Shown here: piece after piece, positions 20,389 to 28,963 of the stretch
Position numbering within the stretch: position 1 is the first letter of the stretch
Layout: every line of letters starts with the position of its first letter
From: CAXXOK01 sp963675365
GTDB lineage: Bacteria > Bacillota > Clostridia > Christensenellales > Aristaeellaceae
NCBI GenBank assembly: GCA_963675365.2
Contig: CAXXVA010000003.1
Coordinates: 620,001-684,000, forward strand
DNA length: 64,000 nt
Direction: 5' to 3'
The notes under the pieces: generated by a model
The model's database searches: none
Seen by the model: the letters and a program-made list of their open reading frames with translations, nothing else
Told to the model about the DNA's origin: nothing
Translations under genes and position numbers: made by a program

Positions 20389-21641
20389 CGATGACCCAGA
20401 AGATACTCGCCGCGCACTGCGGGAAAGACGCCGTACAGGCCGGGGATATGATCGTGGCGAACTGCGACCTGGTATTGGGCAACGATATCACCGCGCCGGT
20501 AGCGGTCAACGAGTTTCACAAATGCGGTTGCGGCCGCGTGTTCGACGGCGAAAAGATCGCCCTGGTGATGGACCACTTCACCCCCAATAAGGATATCAAG
20601 GCAGCAGAACAGGTCAAGAAAGTACGTGATTTCGCAGGCGATATGAAGGTGAAAAACTTCTTCGACGTCGGCGAGGTCGGCGTAGAGCACGCGCTGTTGC
20701 CGGAGCGTGGCATGGTCACAGCCGGAGACCTGGTGATCGGCGCGGACAGCCACACCTGCACCTATGGCGCGCTTGGCGCGTTTTCCACCGGCGTTGGTTC
20801 TACCGATATGGCAGCGGCCATGGCGTCGGGCAAGGTTTGGCTGCGCGTGCCGGAGGCCATCTCAGTGGTGCTCACAGGAAAGCCTAACGCCGATGTGTCC
20901 GGCAAGGACGTGATCCTCCACTTGATCAGACTGATCGGCGTGGATGGAGCACTGTACCAATCGCTGGAGTTCTCCGGCGAGGGCGTGAAAGCGCTAACCG
21001 TGGACGACCGTCTGTGCATCTGCAACATGGCGATCGAAGCCGGCGGCAAGAACGGCATCTTCCCCGTGGACGAGCAGACTCTCGCGTATTTGAAAGAGCA
21101 CAATGCGAAAGAGCCGAAGGTCTACGCGGCGGATGAAGACGCGGTCTATGCCCGTACTATTGAAATGGACTTGTCCAAGCTCAAGCCCATCGTCGCCTTT
21201 CCGCATCTGCCCGAAAACGGCAAGACCTTTGACGAATTCGACGACGTGAAGGTCGACCAGGTCGTCATCGGTTCCTGCACCAACGGCAGGCTGTCCGACC
21301 TGCGCGACGCCGCGAAGGTGTTGAAGGGCCGCAAGGTCGCACCCGGCGTGCGCGCTATCATCATCCCCGCGACCCAGAAGATCTGGATGGACGCGATGCA
21401 CGAAGGCTTATTCGATATCTTCGTCAACTCCGGCTGCGCCGTTTCCACGCCCACCTGTGGGCCGTGCCTTGGCGGGCACATGGGCATCCTCGCCAAGGGC
21501 GAGCGCTGCGTGGCCACCACCAACCGCAACTTTGTTGGTCGCATGGGCGACACCGAAAGCGAAGTCTACCTGGCCAGCGCGGCAGTCGCCGCGGCGTCTG
21601 CCGTGATGGGAAAACTCGCCACGCCGGACATGCTGGGTTAA
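20379..21641 (+). CDS. leuC: 3-Isopropylmalate dehydratase, large subunit
   Basis: A 420-residue aconitase-family subunit with a 4Fe-4S cluster. Cluster cysteines are in GSCTNGRLSDLRDAA and PTCGPCLGGHMG, and GADSHTCTYGALGAFSTGVG is also typical. It isomerises 2- to 3-isopropylmalate, and probably citramalate to 3-methylmalate. The length matches the 420-residue archaeal/clostridial subclass rather than the E. coli 466-residue form. It starts behind AAAGGAGGG. Confidence 0.95.
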   Translation: MSMTMTQKILAAHCGKDAVQAGDMIVANCDLVLGNDITAPVAVNEFHKCGCGRVFDGEKIALVMDHFTPNKDIKAAEQVKKVRDFAGDMKVKNFFDVGEVGVEHALLPERGMVTAGDLVIGADSHTCTYGALGAFSTGVGSTDMAAAMASGKVWLRVPEAISVVLTGKPNADVSGKDVILHLIRLIGVDGALYQSLEFSGEGVKALTVDDRLCICNMAIEAGGKNGIFPVDEQTLAYLKEHNAKEPKVYAADEDAVYARTIEMDLSKLKPIVAFPHLPENGKTFDEFDDVKVDQVVIGSCTNGRLSDLRDAAKVLKGRKVAPGVRAIIIPATQKIWMDAMHEGLFDIFVNSGCAVSTPTCGPCLGGHMGILAKGERCVATTNRNFVGRMGDTESEVYLASAAVAAASAVMGKLATPDMLG

Positions 21642-21656
21642 GGGAGGAATGAGCAT

Positions 21657-22142
21657 ATGAAACTAAGCGGAAAAGCAATCTGTTACGGGGATAATGTGGA
21701 TACCGACGTGATCATCCCCGCCCGGTATTTGAATACCTCCGATCCCGCGGAGCTTGCCAGGCACTGTATGGAGGATATCGACAAGGATTTCCTGTCCAAA
21801 ATTGAACCCGGCGATATTATGGCTGCCGGATCAAACTTCGGCTGCGGCTCTTCGCGCGAGCACGCGCCGCTCGCCATCAAAACGGCGGGAATTTCCTGCG
21901 TAATTGCCAAGAGCTTCGCGCGTATCTTCTACCGCAACGCCATCAACATCGGCCTGCCGATCATCGTGTGCGACGCGGAGATCCATACGGGCGACAAACT
22001 GAGCGTGGATCTGTCCGCCGGCGTGCTCGTAAACGAAACCACGGGCGTCACCGCGGCCTTCCCGTCCTTCCCGCCGTTTTTGCAGGGCATCATCGAAGCG
22101 GGCGGCCTGATGCAGGCGATGAAGGAGGGCGTATTCGAATGA
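21657..22142 (+). CDS. leuD: 3-Isopropylmalate dehydratase, small subunit
   Basis: A 161-residue swivel-domain subunit, partner of LeuC. The substrate-binding segment GSNFGCGSSREHAPLAIK and the start GKAICYGDNVDTDVIIPARY are typical of the short LeuD class. It begins 15 bases after leuC and overlaps leuB by four bases (ATGA). Confidence 0.95.
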   Translation: MKLSGKAICYGDNVDTDVIIPARYLNTSDPAELARHCMEDIDKDFLSKIEPGDIMAAGSNFGCGSSREHAPLAIKTAGISCVIAKSFARIFYRNAINIGLPIIVCDAEIHTGDKLSVDLSAGVLVNETTGVTAAFPSFPPFLQGIIEAGGLMQAMKEGVFE

Positions 22143-23212
22143 ACTACAATCTCGTCCTCATCCCCGGCGACGGCATCGGCCCGGAAATCGTTGAAAGCGC
22201 GGCGAAAGTACTGAACGTAATCGGACAGAAATTCGGACATACCTTCAATATGACCGAGATGGACGCGGGTGGCTGCGCGATCGACAAATACGGAATTCCG
22301 CTGCCCGATGAAACGCTCAAAGCGGCCTTGGAAAGCGACAGCGTTCTCTTAGGCGCGGTTGGCGGTGCGAAGTGGGAGACCCTGCCCGGTCATCTGCGTC
22401 CGGAACGCGCGCTCCTGGGTTTGCGCAAGGAAATGGGCTTGTTTGCCAACCTCCGTCCCGTCAAACTTCAGCAGGTGCTGGCCGCCGCTTCGCCGCTGCG
22501 GCAGGATATCACGGCCCGCGGCGTGGATGTGCTGATCGTGCGCGAGCTGACCGGCGGGCTGTACTTCGGCGAGCGCGGCAGGGGAGAGGGCGACATGGGC
22601 CCATACGCCTACGATACCGAGAAGTACTCCGTAGAAGAGATCAAACGCATCGGCGTGGTCGCTTTCGAAGCCGCCAAAAAGCGCGGGAACAAGATTTGCA
22701 GCGTGGATAAGGCAAACGTGCTCGAGTCCTCCCGCCTCTGGCGCGAGGTGATGCACGAGCTGAAAAAAGACTACCCGGACGTGGAGTATTCCGATATGCT
22801 GGTGGATAACGCAGCCATGCAGCTGATCAAGGATCCGTCGCAGTTTGACGTGATGGTGACCTCTAACCTGTTCGGCGATATTCTGTCGGACGAGGCGTCC
22901 CAGTTGACCGGCTCCATCGGACTTCTGGCGTCCGCCTCTCTTGGGAAAAGCTCCTGCGGTATGTACGAGCCCATCCACGGCTCCGCGCCGGACATCGCCG
23001 GCAAGGGCGTTGCCAATCCGATCGCGACCATCCTTTCGGCGGCGATGATGCTGCGGATGTCGTTTGACCTCGATAAGGAAGCCGACACCATTGAAGCGGC
23101 GATCGAAACGGTACTCGAACAGGGTTACCGCACGGGCGATATCGCCGCGGGCAAACCGTCGGTAGGTACCAAAGAGATCACGGACAGGATCATCGACGCG
23201 CTGAAAGCCTGA
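22139..23212 (+). CDS. leuB: 3-Isopropylmalate dehydrogenase
   Basis: A 357-residue NAD-dependent beta-decarboxylating dehydrogenase forming the leucine precursor and, by known promiscuity, acting on 3-methylmalate in the citramalate route. Motifs are LIPGDGIGPEIV at the N terminus, RELTGGLYFG for substrate, TSNLFGDILSDEAS for the metal and EPIHGSAPDIAGKGVANP for NAD. ATG 22139 overlaps the leuD stop; the longer upstream frame lies inside leuD. It is the last gene of the operon; no ilvA or ilvE follows. Confidence 0.95.
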   Translation: MNYNLVLIPGDGIGPEIVESAAKVLNVIGQKFGHTFNMTEMDAGGCAIDKYGIPLPDETLKAALESDSVLLGAVGGAKWETLPGHLRPERALLGLRKEMGLFANLRPVKLQQVLAAASPLRQDITARGVDVLIVRELTGGLYFGERGRGEGDMGPYAYDTEKYSVEEIKRIGVVAFEAAKKRGNKICSVDKANVLESSRLWREVMHELKKDYPDVEYSDMLVDNAAMQLIKDPSQFDVMVTSNLFGDILSDEASQLTGSIGLLASASLGKSSCGMYEPIHGSAPDIAGKGVANPIATILSAAMMLRMSFDLDKEADTIEAAIETVLEQGYRTGDIAAGKPSVGTKEITDRIIDALKA

Positions 23213-23246
23213 CCGAGACTGAATTCTTTCCGCTCGGGGGTTTTTT
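23213..23246 (+). terminator. Weak candidate terminator after leuB
   Basis: CCGAG and CTCGG form a 5-bp stem with a 15-base loop, followed by GGG and six T. The stem is short, so this is a tentative end for the ilv-leu transcript. Confidence 0.45.
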
Positions 23247-23285
23247 ATTTCCCGGATCGGTGTTACAATAGGATAGCGACAAGAT

Positions 23286-23310
23286 CATGAGATGCTTAAA
23301 GCATCTCATG
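23286..23310. repeat. Perfect inverted repeat upstream of trpS
   Basis: CATGAGATGCT, spacer TAA, AGCATCTCATG: an 11-bp perfect inverted repeat 34 bases before the trpS start. It could be an operator or an RNA hairpin in the trpS leader. No T-box elements accompany it. Confidence 0.6.
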
Positions 23311-23344
23311 TTTCTGTATTGAACTGCGTAACGGAGGATGAACC

Positions 23345-24364
23345 ATGACCGACCAAACCATGCAGAAGAAACCCGTAATCTATTCCGGCATCCAGCCGTC
23401 CGGCGTGCTGACAATCGGCAATTATATCGGCGCGATCAAAAACTTCAAGCTGCTGGAAAACGAATACGAGTGTTTCTATGCGATCGTCGATATGCACGCC
23501 ATCACCCTGCGCCAGAACGCCGCGGACCTCCGCAGGCGCACACTGGAGCTCGCGGCGCTGTATATCGCGTCCGGGCTTGATCCCGATAAGAATATGATCT
23601 ACTGCCAAAGCCACGTGCCCGCGCATGCGGAGCTTGCGTGGATTTTGAGCTGCTTTACTTATATGGGCGAGCTGCAGCGCATGACGCAGTTCAAGGAAAA
23701 ATCCGCCAAAAACGAAGCCAACATCAACGCGGGTCTGTTTACCTATCCGGTTCTGATGGCCGCGGACATCCTTTTATACCAGTCCAACCTCGTCCCTGTC
23801 GGCTCGGACCAGAAACAACACCTGGAGCTGACGCGCGATATCGCCATCCGCTTTAACAACATCTACGGCAATGTGTTCACCGTGCCCGAAGCCTACATCG
23901 GTAAAATCGGCAGCCGCGTGATGAGTCTGCAGGAGCCGCTCAGTAAAATGAGCAAGTCGGATTCCGAGGACACCTACATCAGCATGCTCGACCGGCCTGA
24001 CGATATCCGCCGCAAGATCAAGCGCGCCGTAACCGATTCTCAAGCCGTAATCCGCTTCGACCCGGAGAACAAGCCCGGCGTCAGCAACCTGTTGTCCATC
24101 GCGGCGGCGCTGACCGGCAAGACCATCGAATCGGTCGTGGAGGAGCTATCCGGCAAGGGCTATGGCGACCTGAAAAACACCGTGGCGGAGATCGTAATCG
24201 AGGCTATGCGTCCCATCCACAGCGAATTTGACCGTCTGATGGCCGATAAAGCCTATGTGCAGGCGGTGCTTAGCCGCAACGCAGAAACCGTGGCAAGGCG
24301 CGCGGCACGGACGCTGAACAAGGTGAAAAAGAAAGTCGGGTATACCCAGCCGGACGTAAAATAA
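23345..24364 (+). CDS. trpS: Tryptophanyl-tRNA synthetase
   Basis: A 339-residue class I synthetase charging tRNA-Trp. The N-terminal ATP motif appears as PSGVLTIGNYIGA (HIGH equivalent TIGN), the tryptophan site includes ADILLYQSNLVPVGSDQKQH, and the KMSKS loop is SKMSKSD near residue 200. It starts behind GGAGGATGAACC. The following gene is 12 bases away and may be co-transcribed. Confidence 0.96.
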   Translation: MTDQTMQKKPVIYSGIQPSGVLTIGNYIGAIKNFKLLENEYECFYAIVDMHAITLRQNAADLRRRTLELAALYIASGLDPDKNMIYCQSHVPAHAELAWILSCFTYMGELQRMTQFKEKSAKNEANINAGLFTYPVLMAADILLYQSNLVPVGSDQKQHLELTRDIAIRFNNIYGNVFTVPEAYIGKIGSRVMSLQEPLSKMSKSDSEDTYISMLDRPDDIRRKIKRAVTDSQAVIRFDPENKPGVSNLLSIAAALTGKTIESVVEELSGKGYGDLKNTVAEIVIEAMRPIHSEFDRLMADKAYVQAVLSRNAETVARRAARTLNKVKKKVGYTQPDVK

Positions 24365-24376
24365 GGATGAAACACG

Positions 24377-25030
24377 ATGATCAGGGGTTTGATTTTTGAT
24401 CTGGACGGCGTCATTGTCGATACCGCGAAATACCATTTTGCCGCGTGGAAGGAACTGGCGGACACGCTGCATATCCCTTTCACCAAAACCGATAACGAGC
24501 GCCTGAAAGGCGTCAGCCGCGTACGCTCTCTGGAAATCATTCTGGAGATCGGCGGGCTCGAGCTTTCAGAAGAGGATAAAGCAAAATACGCGGCCTGGAA
24601 AAACAACCGCTACCTGGAGTTTATCCGCAAACTGCGGGAAGACGAGATTCTGCCCGGAGCCAAGCAGTTTCTGCTGAACGCCCGCAAAGAGGGCTACAAA
24701 ATCGCGCTTGGCAGCGCCAGTAAGAACACGGGGCTGATTCTTGAAAATCTGCACATCACGGATCTGTTTGACGCGATCATCGACGGCAACAAGGTCACCA
24801 AAGCCAAGCCCGATCCCGAAGTGTTTTTAAAGGGCGCGGAAGAGATCGGCGTCCCGTCCGCGGAATGCGTGGTGTTTGAGGATGCGGAGGCCGGCGTCCG
24901 GGCGGCGCACAACGCGGGGATGGCGGCGATCGGTATCGGAAGCCCCGAGCAGCTGCCGGAGGCGGAGTTCTGCATCCCCGGTTTAGACGGCGTCACGCCG
25001 CCGACGCTGCTCAGCCGGTTGGAGGGGTAA
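24377..25030 (+). CDS. pgmB: HAD-family beta-phosphoglucomutase-like phosphatase/mutase
   Basis: A 217-residue HAD hydrolase. The catalytic pair is D8/D10 in IFDLDGVIVDTAKYH, the cap domain covers about 15-90 (GVSRVRSLEIIL), motif II is LGSASKN and motif III/IV is KAKPDPEVF...FEDAEAGVRAA. The family signature GVSRxxSL and AxYHxxAW point to beta-phosphoglucomutase, which interconverts beta-glucose 1- and 6-phosphates. No maltose or trehalose phosphorylase gene is adjacent, so the substrate is not certain. Confidence 0.82.
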   Translation: MIRGLIFDLDGVIVDTAKYHFAAWKELADTLHIPFTKTDNERLKGVSRVRSLEIILEIGGLELSEEDKAKYAAWKNNRYLEFIRKLREDEILPGAKQFLLNARKEGYKIALGSASKNTGLILENLHITDLFDAIIDGNKVTKAKPDPEVFLKGAEEIGVPSAECVVFEDAEAGVRAAHNAGMAAIGIGSPEQLPEAEFCIPGLDGVTPPTLLSRLEG

Positions 25031-25034
25031 GCGC

Positions 25035-26518
25035 TTATCCCAGCCGAACGATCCGGGTGGATACGCGCTCTAAAAACGCGCGGTCATGTTCTACCAGCAA
25101 CAGCGTCGGTTTGAAACGAAGCAGCAGTTCTTCCAACTGAACGCGGCTGTATACGTCGATATAGTTAAGGGGCTCATCCCATACATAGAGGTGCGCTTCC
25201 TCGCACAGGCTGCGGGTGAGAAGCAGCTTCTTTTTTTGCCCTTCGGAATACTGGTCAATATTCTTGTCAAACTGCTGACGCCCGAAATCCATATTGCGGA
25301 GGATGGCTTTAAACAGCGTTTCATCCGCGTCGGTCTCGGCGATAAAGGCTTCCAGTTCACCGCGCAGGTGTTCCGTGGATTGCGGAACGTAACTTATTTT
25401 CAGTCCGCTTGCGACGCTCACATCCCCACATAGCGCGTCGGAGATCCCATAGACGCTTTTGAGAACGCTGGATTTCCCGCAGCCGTTCGGCCCTGCAAGC
25501 GCGATGCATTCGCCGCGTTCCACCGTGAAATGGATCCCGCCGCAAACGGTGCGATTTTCATATCGCACGCTGCCGTTCCGTACCTCGACTAATCGTTTCT
25601 TTGCGTGCTTAAGCAGCTTGAGTTTCAGCGTGCCGACGCGCTCGGTATCCTTCAGCAGGCTTTCGCGCTCCTTGATGTCGCGGTCGATTTTTGCCCGTGT
25701 GGCAAGCGAGCGCTTCATCATTGCCGCCGCACGCGCGCCGGCGTAACCGCGGTCCACGGCGGCCACCTTGCTTTCGGGCACGTGAAACGTCTCCTTTTCA
25801 GCCTGTTGGAAAAGTCCGCTTGTCTGCGCGCGCTTTTTTTGAGAACGACGATTTCCTTTTTCAGTTGTACGTTGCGTGCTGCTTCAGCCTCGTTTTTACG
25901 GCGGAAGTCAAGCTCCCAGCTGTCGTAATCGCCGCGCTGCACCGTCACCGTGGAAAGGTTCAGAGACAAGGTATGGGTGATGCAGCGGTTGAGGAAACGG
26001 CGGTCGTGGCTGACCAGCAGAAACCCGCGCTTTTTGGACAGATACTCCGCCACCGTTTCGCGCCCTTCCAGGTCCAGGTGGTTGGTGGGCTCGTCGATTA
26101 ACGGGTAGCTGTCCTCCCGGGCAAACAGTGCGGCGAGCTGCAGCTTGGTCTGTTCTCCCCGGCTTAAGGTAGGGTAGGGGCGGGAAAGCAGCTCGTCCGT
26201 CAGCCCAAGCGGATAGGCTTCGGCCATCACGCGCCATTCGGGTTCGTCCGGCGCGAAGGAAAGCATGACCGATTCGGCCGTCAGTGCCGGATCGGGTACG
26301 GTAAACGGGAACAGTACGGAACGCAGGGGAACGTTGACAATTCCCTGCGCCGTAAGATCTCCGGCAAGGATGCGAAGCAGCGTGGTTTTTCCGCGCCCGT
26401 TGCGCCCGATCAATCCCAGGCGCCAGTCGGTATCCGCCTGAAAGGAGAGGTCGTCAAATACGTTGTCGTAACTGCCCTCGTAGGCAAAGCTTAAATTGTT
26501 CACTTGTAATAGGGCCAT
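25035..26518 (-). pseudogene. ABC-F ribosomal-protection-type ATPase (Lsa/Vga-like), split by a frameshift
   Basis: Two overlapping frames together encode one ABC-F protein of about 490 residues. The N-terminal half has Walker A GRNGRGKTT, signature LSRGEQTKL and Walker B LIDEPTNHLD. The C-terminal half has GPNGCGKSS, YSEGQKKKLLLTRSLCEE and VWDEPLNYID, the last being a hallmark of the Lsa/Vga/Sal antibiotic-resistance group. The frame breaks near 25795-25800 in the inter-domain linker: one added base after the codons for NRL restores EKETFHVPESKV. This is a one-base deletion or an assembly error. Products of this group dislodge lincosamides, streptogramin A and pleuromutilins. The upstream leader looks like a drug-sensing attenuator. 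Confidence 0.85.
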
Positions 26519-26553
26519 CAGATCACCTCATTGGCAAGGGAGGGACGGCAAAG

Positions 26554-26725
26554 AAAAACAGAGCCTTTCGGCTGCGCAGATCCCGCCATACGCAAACAAG
26601 CCAATCTCATGGCTATGGTCGCGTGTCCCTAAAGGTTTAGGGCGGCAGGATTATTTGCGCATCCTTTCAACTCCGTTTCTGTATCGGTTACCTATATCCT
26701 AGCACGGTGTGCGGAAAAATGTCAA
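26554..26725 (-). promoter_or_regulatory. Promoter and attenuator-like leader of the ABC-F gene
   Basis: On the minus strand TTGACA (26720-26725) and TAGGAT (26696-26701), 18 bases apart, start a leader of about 170 bases. It holds a three-codon frame Met-Arg-Lys-stop (26651-26662) behind GAAAGG, a hairpin CCCTAAA/TTTAGGG (26627-26642) and an AGCC-GAAA-GGCT hairpin followed by CTGTTTTT (26554-26573). Upstream GGCT and TGCG could pair instead with the CGCAGCC arm as antiterminator. Short leader ORFs with conditional terminators are known before ABC-F resistance genes in Firmicutes. Confidence 0.55.
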
Positions 26726-26728
26726 TTC

Positions 26729-27766
26729 CTAGCGCGCTGAAAACCGGAAACTGGTCTCGGTTTTATATTCTTCCCCGGGCCGCAGTATGACGCTTGGGAA
26801 GTTATCGTGGTGGATGGCGTCGGGATAGCCCTGCGTTTCCAGGCACATGCCGCTGTATGGCTGATACCGTACACCGTTTTTGCCCGACTGGTTGAGACCT
26901 TGACCCGTGTACACCTGCACGCCGGGCAAATCGGTGAACACCTGCATTTCCCGTCCGGTTGCGGGGGAATACAGGGTTGCGATCCGCTTTTCCACTCCGG
27001 GTTTGCCCGCGCAGTAGTTAAAGTCCACGCCGCCGGCGTTCTGCATCACGGCGTCGGGATGATCGAGCACCTCGCCGACGCGCGTCGGTGTCTGAAAACC
27101 GTATACCAGGTTTGCCGTGGGGAGAAATTTCCCGGTGGGGATCAGACCGTCGTCCACCTCGTTGACGGAATCCGCAAATACCTGCAGCACAAGGTTTTTC
27201 ACGTCGCCCGCAGTATGGCCGTCGAGGTTAAAATAGCTGTGATTGGTGAGGTTGACGATGGTCGGCTTGTCGGTTACCGCATGGTAGCGGATCGTAAGCA
27301 CGTTCTCATCGCTGAGCAGATAGTCCGCCGTTACCTGTACGGTTCCGGGGAACCCCTGGTCGCCGTCGGGGCTTGTGAGCGAAAGCCGGATACCGTCTGA
27401 AAGTTCCTCCACGGCAAACATCCGCCCGTTGAAGCCGTCCAGCCCGCCGTGCAGGTTGTTCTTGCCGTTGTTGGCATCCAGGGAATAGTGTTTTCCATCC
27501 AGCGTGAAGCTTGCGCCGCCGATGCGGTTACCGCAGCGCCCGACAAGCGCGCCCAGATATCCGCTGTTTTTCAGATAGCCTTCAGCATCGTCGTAGCCTA
27601 ACACGACGTCGCCAAGGGTTCCCTTCCTGTCCGGCATCAGGATACGGGTGATGATTCCGCCGAGATCTAAAACGGATACGGACGCGCCTGACGCGTTCGT
27701 CAACGTGTACTCCGTTACGGGATGGCTTTGGCTGTCTTGGCCATATGCTTTTTTATCGATTTGCAT
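26729..27766 (-). CDS. galM: Aldose 1-epimerase (galactose mutarotase)
   Basis: A 345-residue mutarotase interconverting alpha and beta anomers of hexoses. Motifs include GRCGNRIGGASF, NNGKNNLHGGLDGFNGR, VNLTNHSYFNLDG (catalytic His) and a late FNYC segment; the catalytic Glu is expected in MCLETQGYPDA. ATG 27766 follows GGAGGAACACC; a longer in-frame start lacks a ribosome site. It is a single gene; the promoter of the ABC-F gene lies just past its stop. Confidence 0.93.
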   Translation of the reverse strand: MQIDKKAYGQDSQSHPVTEYTLTNASGASVSVLDLGGIITRILMPDRKGTLGDVVLGYDDAEGYLKNSGYLGALVGRCGNRIGGASFTLDGKHYSLDANNGKNNLHGGLDGFNGRMFAVEELSDGIRLSLTSPDGDQGFPGTVQVTADYLLSDENVLTIRYHAVTDKPTIVNLTNHSYFNLDGHTAGDVKNLVLQVFADSVNEVDDGLIPTGKFLPTANLVYGFQTPTRVGEVLDHPDAVMQNAGGVDFNYCAGKPGVEKRIATLYSPATGREMQVFTDLPGVQVYTGQGLNQSGKNGVRYQPYSGMCLETQGYPDAIHHDNFPSVILRPGEEYKTETSFRFSAR

Positions 27767-27830
27767 GGTGTTCCTCCGGTGAAAAATTTCCTCTAGTATA
27801 GCGCACGGCCGTGTACGGGTCAAGGCTGCC

Positions 27831-27859
27831 TTGACGAATGATTTGCGAAAGGATACAAT
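27831..27859 (+). promoter_or_regulatory. Promoter of the E2-like gene
   Basis: TTGACG, 17-base spacer, TACAAT, ending 40 bases before the proposed TTG start. Confidence 0.75.
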
Positions 27860-27898
27860 GATTACGTTTTATACTGACTAATGAAAGGAAGAATACTT

Positions 27899-28804
27899 TT
27901 GTTTGGACGACGGCATGATGGTCGCCGTGTGCGTCATTTGGATCCCATTATTGAAGCCACGCCATATGTGATGCCAATGCGCTGCGACGCGATGGTTTAC
28001 CTAAACCATGATCTGGACTACGAACCGATGATGCGGTACATCGCTAAAAAAGCCAGGGATGAAAAGATCAAGATTACGTTTTTACAGCTTCTGATCGCGG
28101 CGTACGTCCGTGCCATATCACAGGTCCCCGAGATCAACCGTTTCGTCATCAATAAACAGTATTATAACCGCACCGAGCTCACCTGCGCGCTGGTCGTGCT
28201 GATGGATACGGACGACGGAAGCATTAAGGAAAACACCATCAAAGTCCGTTTCGACCCAAGCGACACCATTTACGACGTGCAGGCGCGCGTGGATAAAAAG
28301 ATCGTCGAAAACCGTAAGAACGAGCTGCCGGGCGGCGCGATCAAGATCGCCCGCGTCATTTTGAAAATCCCCGGGCTGACCTCCTGCATCGTCTGGCTTC
28401 TGCGTTTTCTGGACCGTTACGGCATCATGCCCGGCGTTTTGATCGACGAGCTTCCCTTCCACGTCGGGCTTTGGCTGACCAACAACGCATCCATCGGTTT
28501 GAAGAGCGTATACCATCATATCTATAACTTCGGCAACACCAGCCTGTTCTTCGGCCTTGGCACGCCCAACCGCGGCTACACCGTCAACGCCAAGGGCGAA
28601 CCCGTTCGCTATGCCAAAATCCCCGTCGGGGTCACGGTGGACGAGCGTGTGTGCGCCGGCGCGACCTTTGCCAAAATGTTCACCATTATGAACCAATGCC
28701 TGAAAAATCCGGAGCTGTTGGAAACGCCGCCGGAACAGGTGTATTACAACGAAGGCGCGGAGTACCACGAACCCAAACCCAAGCGGGAAGAAACGGCACA
28801 ATAG
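27899..28804 (+). CDS. Stand-alone 2-oxoacid dehydrogenase acyltransferase (E2/CAT-fold)-like protein, probably non-catalytic
   Basis: About 301 residues resembling the catalytic domain of E2 acyltransferases and chloramphenicol acetyltransferase, without a lipoyl or E1/E3-binding domain. The family active-site motif near the C terminus (DHRxxDG) appears as VDERVCAGATFAKMF, so the catalytic His is Glu and the Asp is Ala. There are no E1 or E3 genes around. The start is taken as TTG 27899 because AAAGGAAG lies seven bases before it, whereas ATG 27881 has no ribosome site. Function is unknown; a binding or structural role is more likely than acyl transfer. Confidence 0.65.
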   Translation: MFGRRHDGRRVRHLDPIIEATPYVMPMRCDAMVYLNHDLDYEPMMRYIAKKARDEKIKITFLQLLIAAYVRAISQVPEINRFVINKQYYNRTELTCALVVLMDTDDGSIKENTIKVRFDPSDTIYDVQARVDKKIVENRKNELPGGAIKIARVILKIPGLTSCIVWLLRFLDRYGIMPGVLIDELPFHVGLWLTNNASIGLKSVYHHIYNFGNTSLFFGLGTPNRGYTVNAKGEPVRYAKIPVGVTVDERVCAGATFAKMFTIMNQCLKNPELLETPPEQVYYNEGAEYHEPKPKREETAQ

Positions 28805-28887
28805 GGCGGAGTTCAGCCCTGCAAGCCATAGGAAAACTTCTAAAATGTTACAATTGGTGAACGGAATTAATAATTTACATCATCTAG

Positions 28888-28915
28888 TTTACAAAAACGA
28901 AATATATGCTATAAT
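28888..28915 (+). promoter_or_regulatory. Promoter of the proline/glutamine-rich membrane protein gene
   Basis: TTTACA, 16-base spacer, perfect TATAAT, about 49 bases upstream of the ATG. Confidence 0.72.
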
Positions 28916-28963
28916 GTTAGTCTGCCTATGTAACCGGATGTAGACGTCCGAAGGAGACTGTGC

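Noticed and set aside
25790..25805. Programmed -1 frameshift in the ABC-F gene
   Set aside because: CTG AAA AGG does not allow good re-pairing after a -1 slip, and ABC-F genes are not known to need recoding. A mutation or error is more likely.
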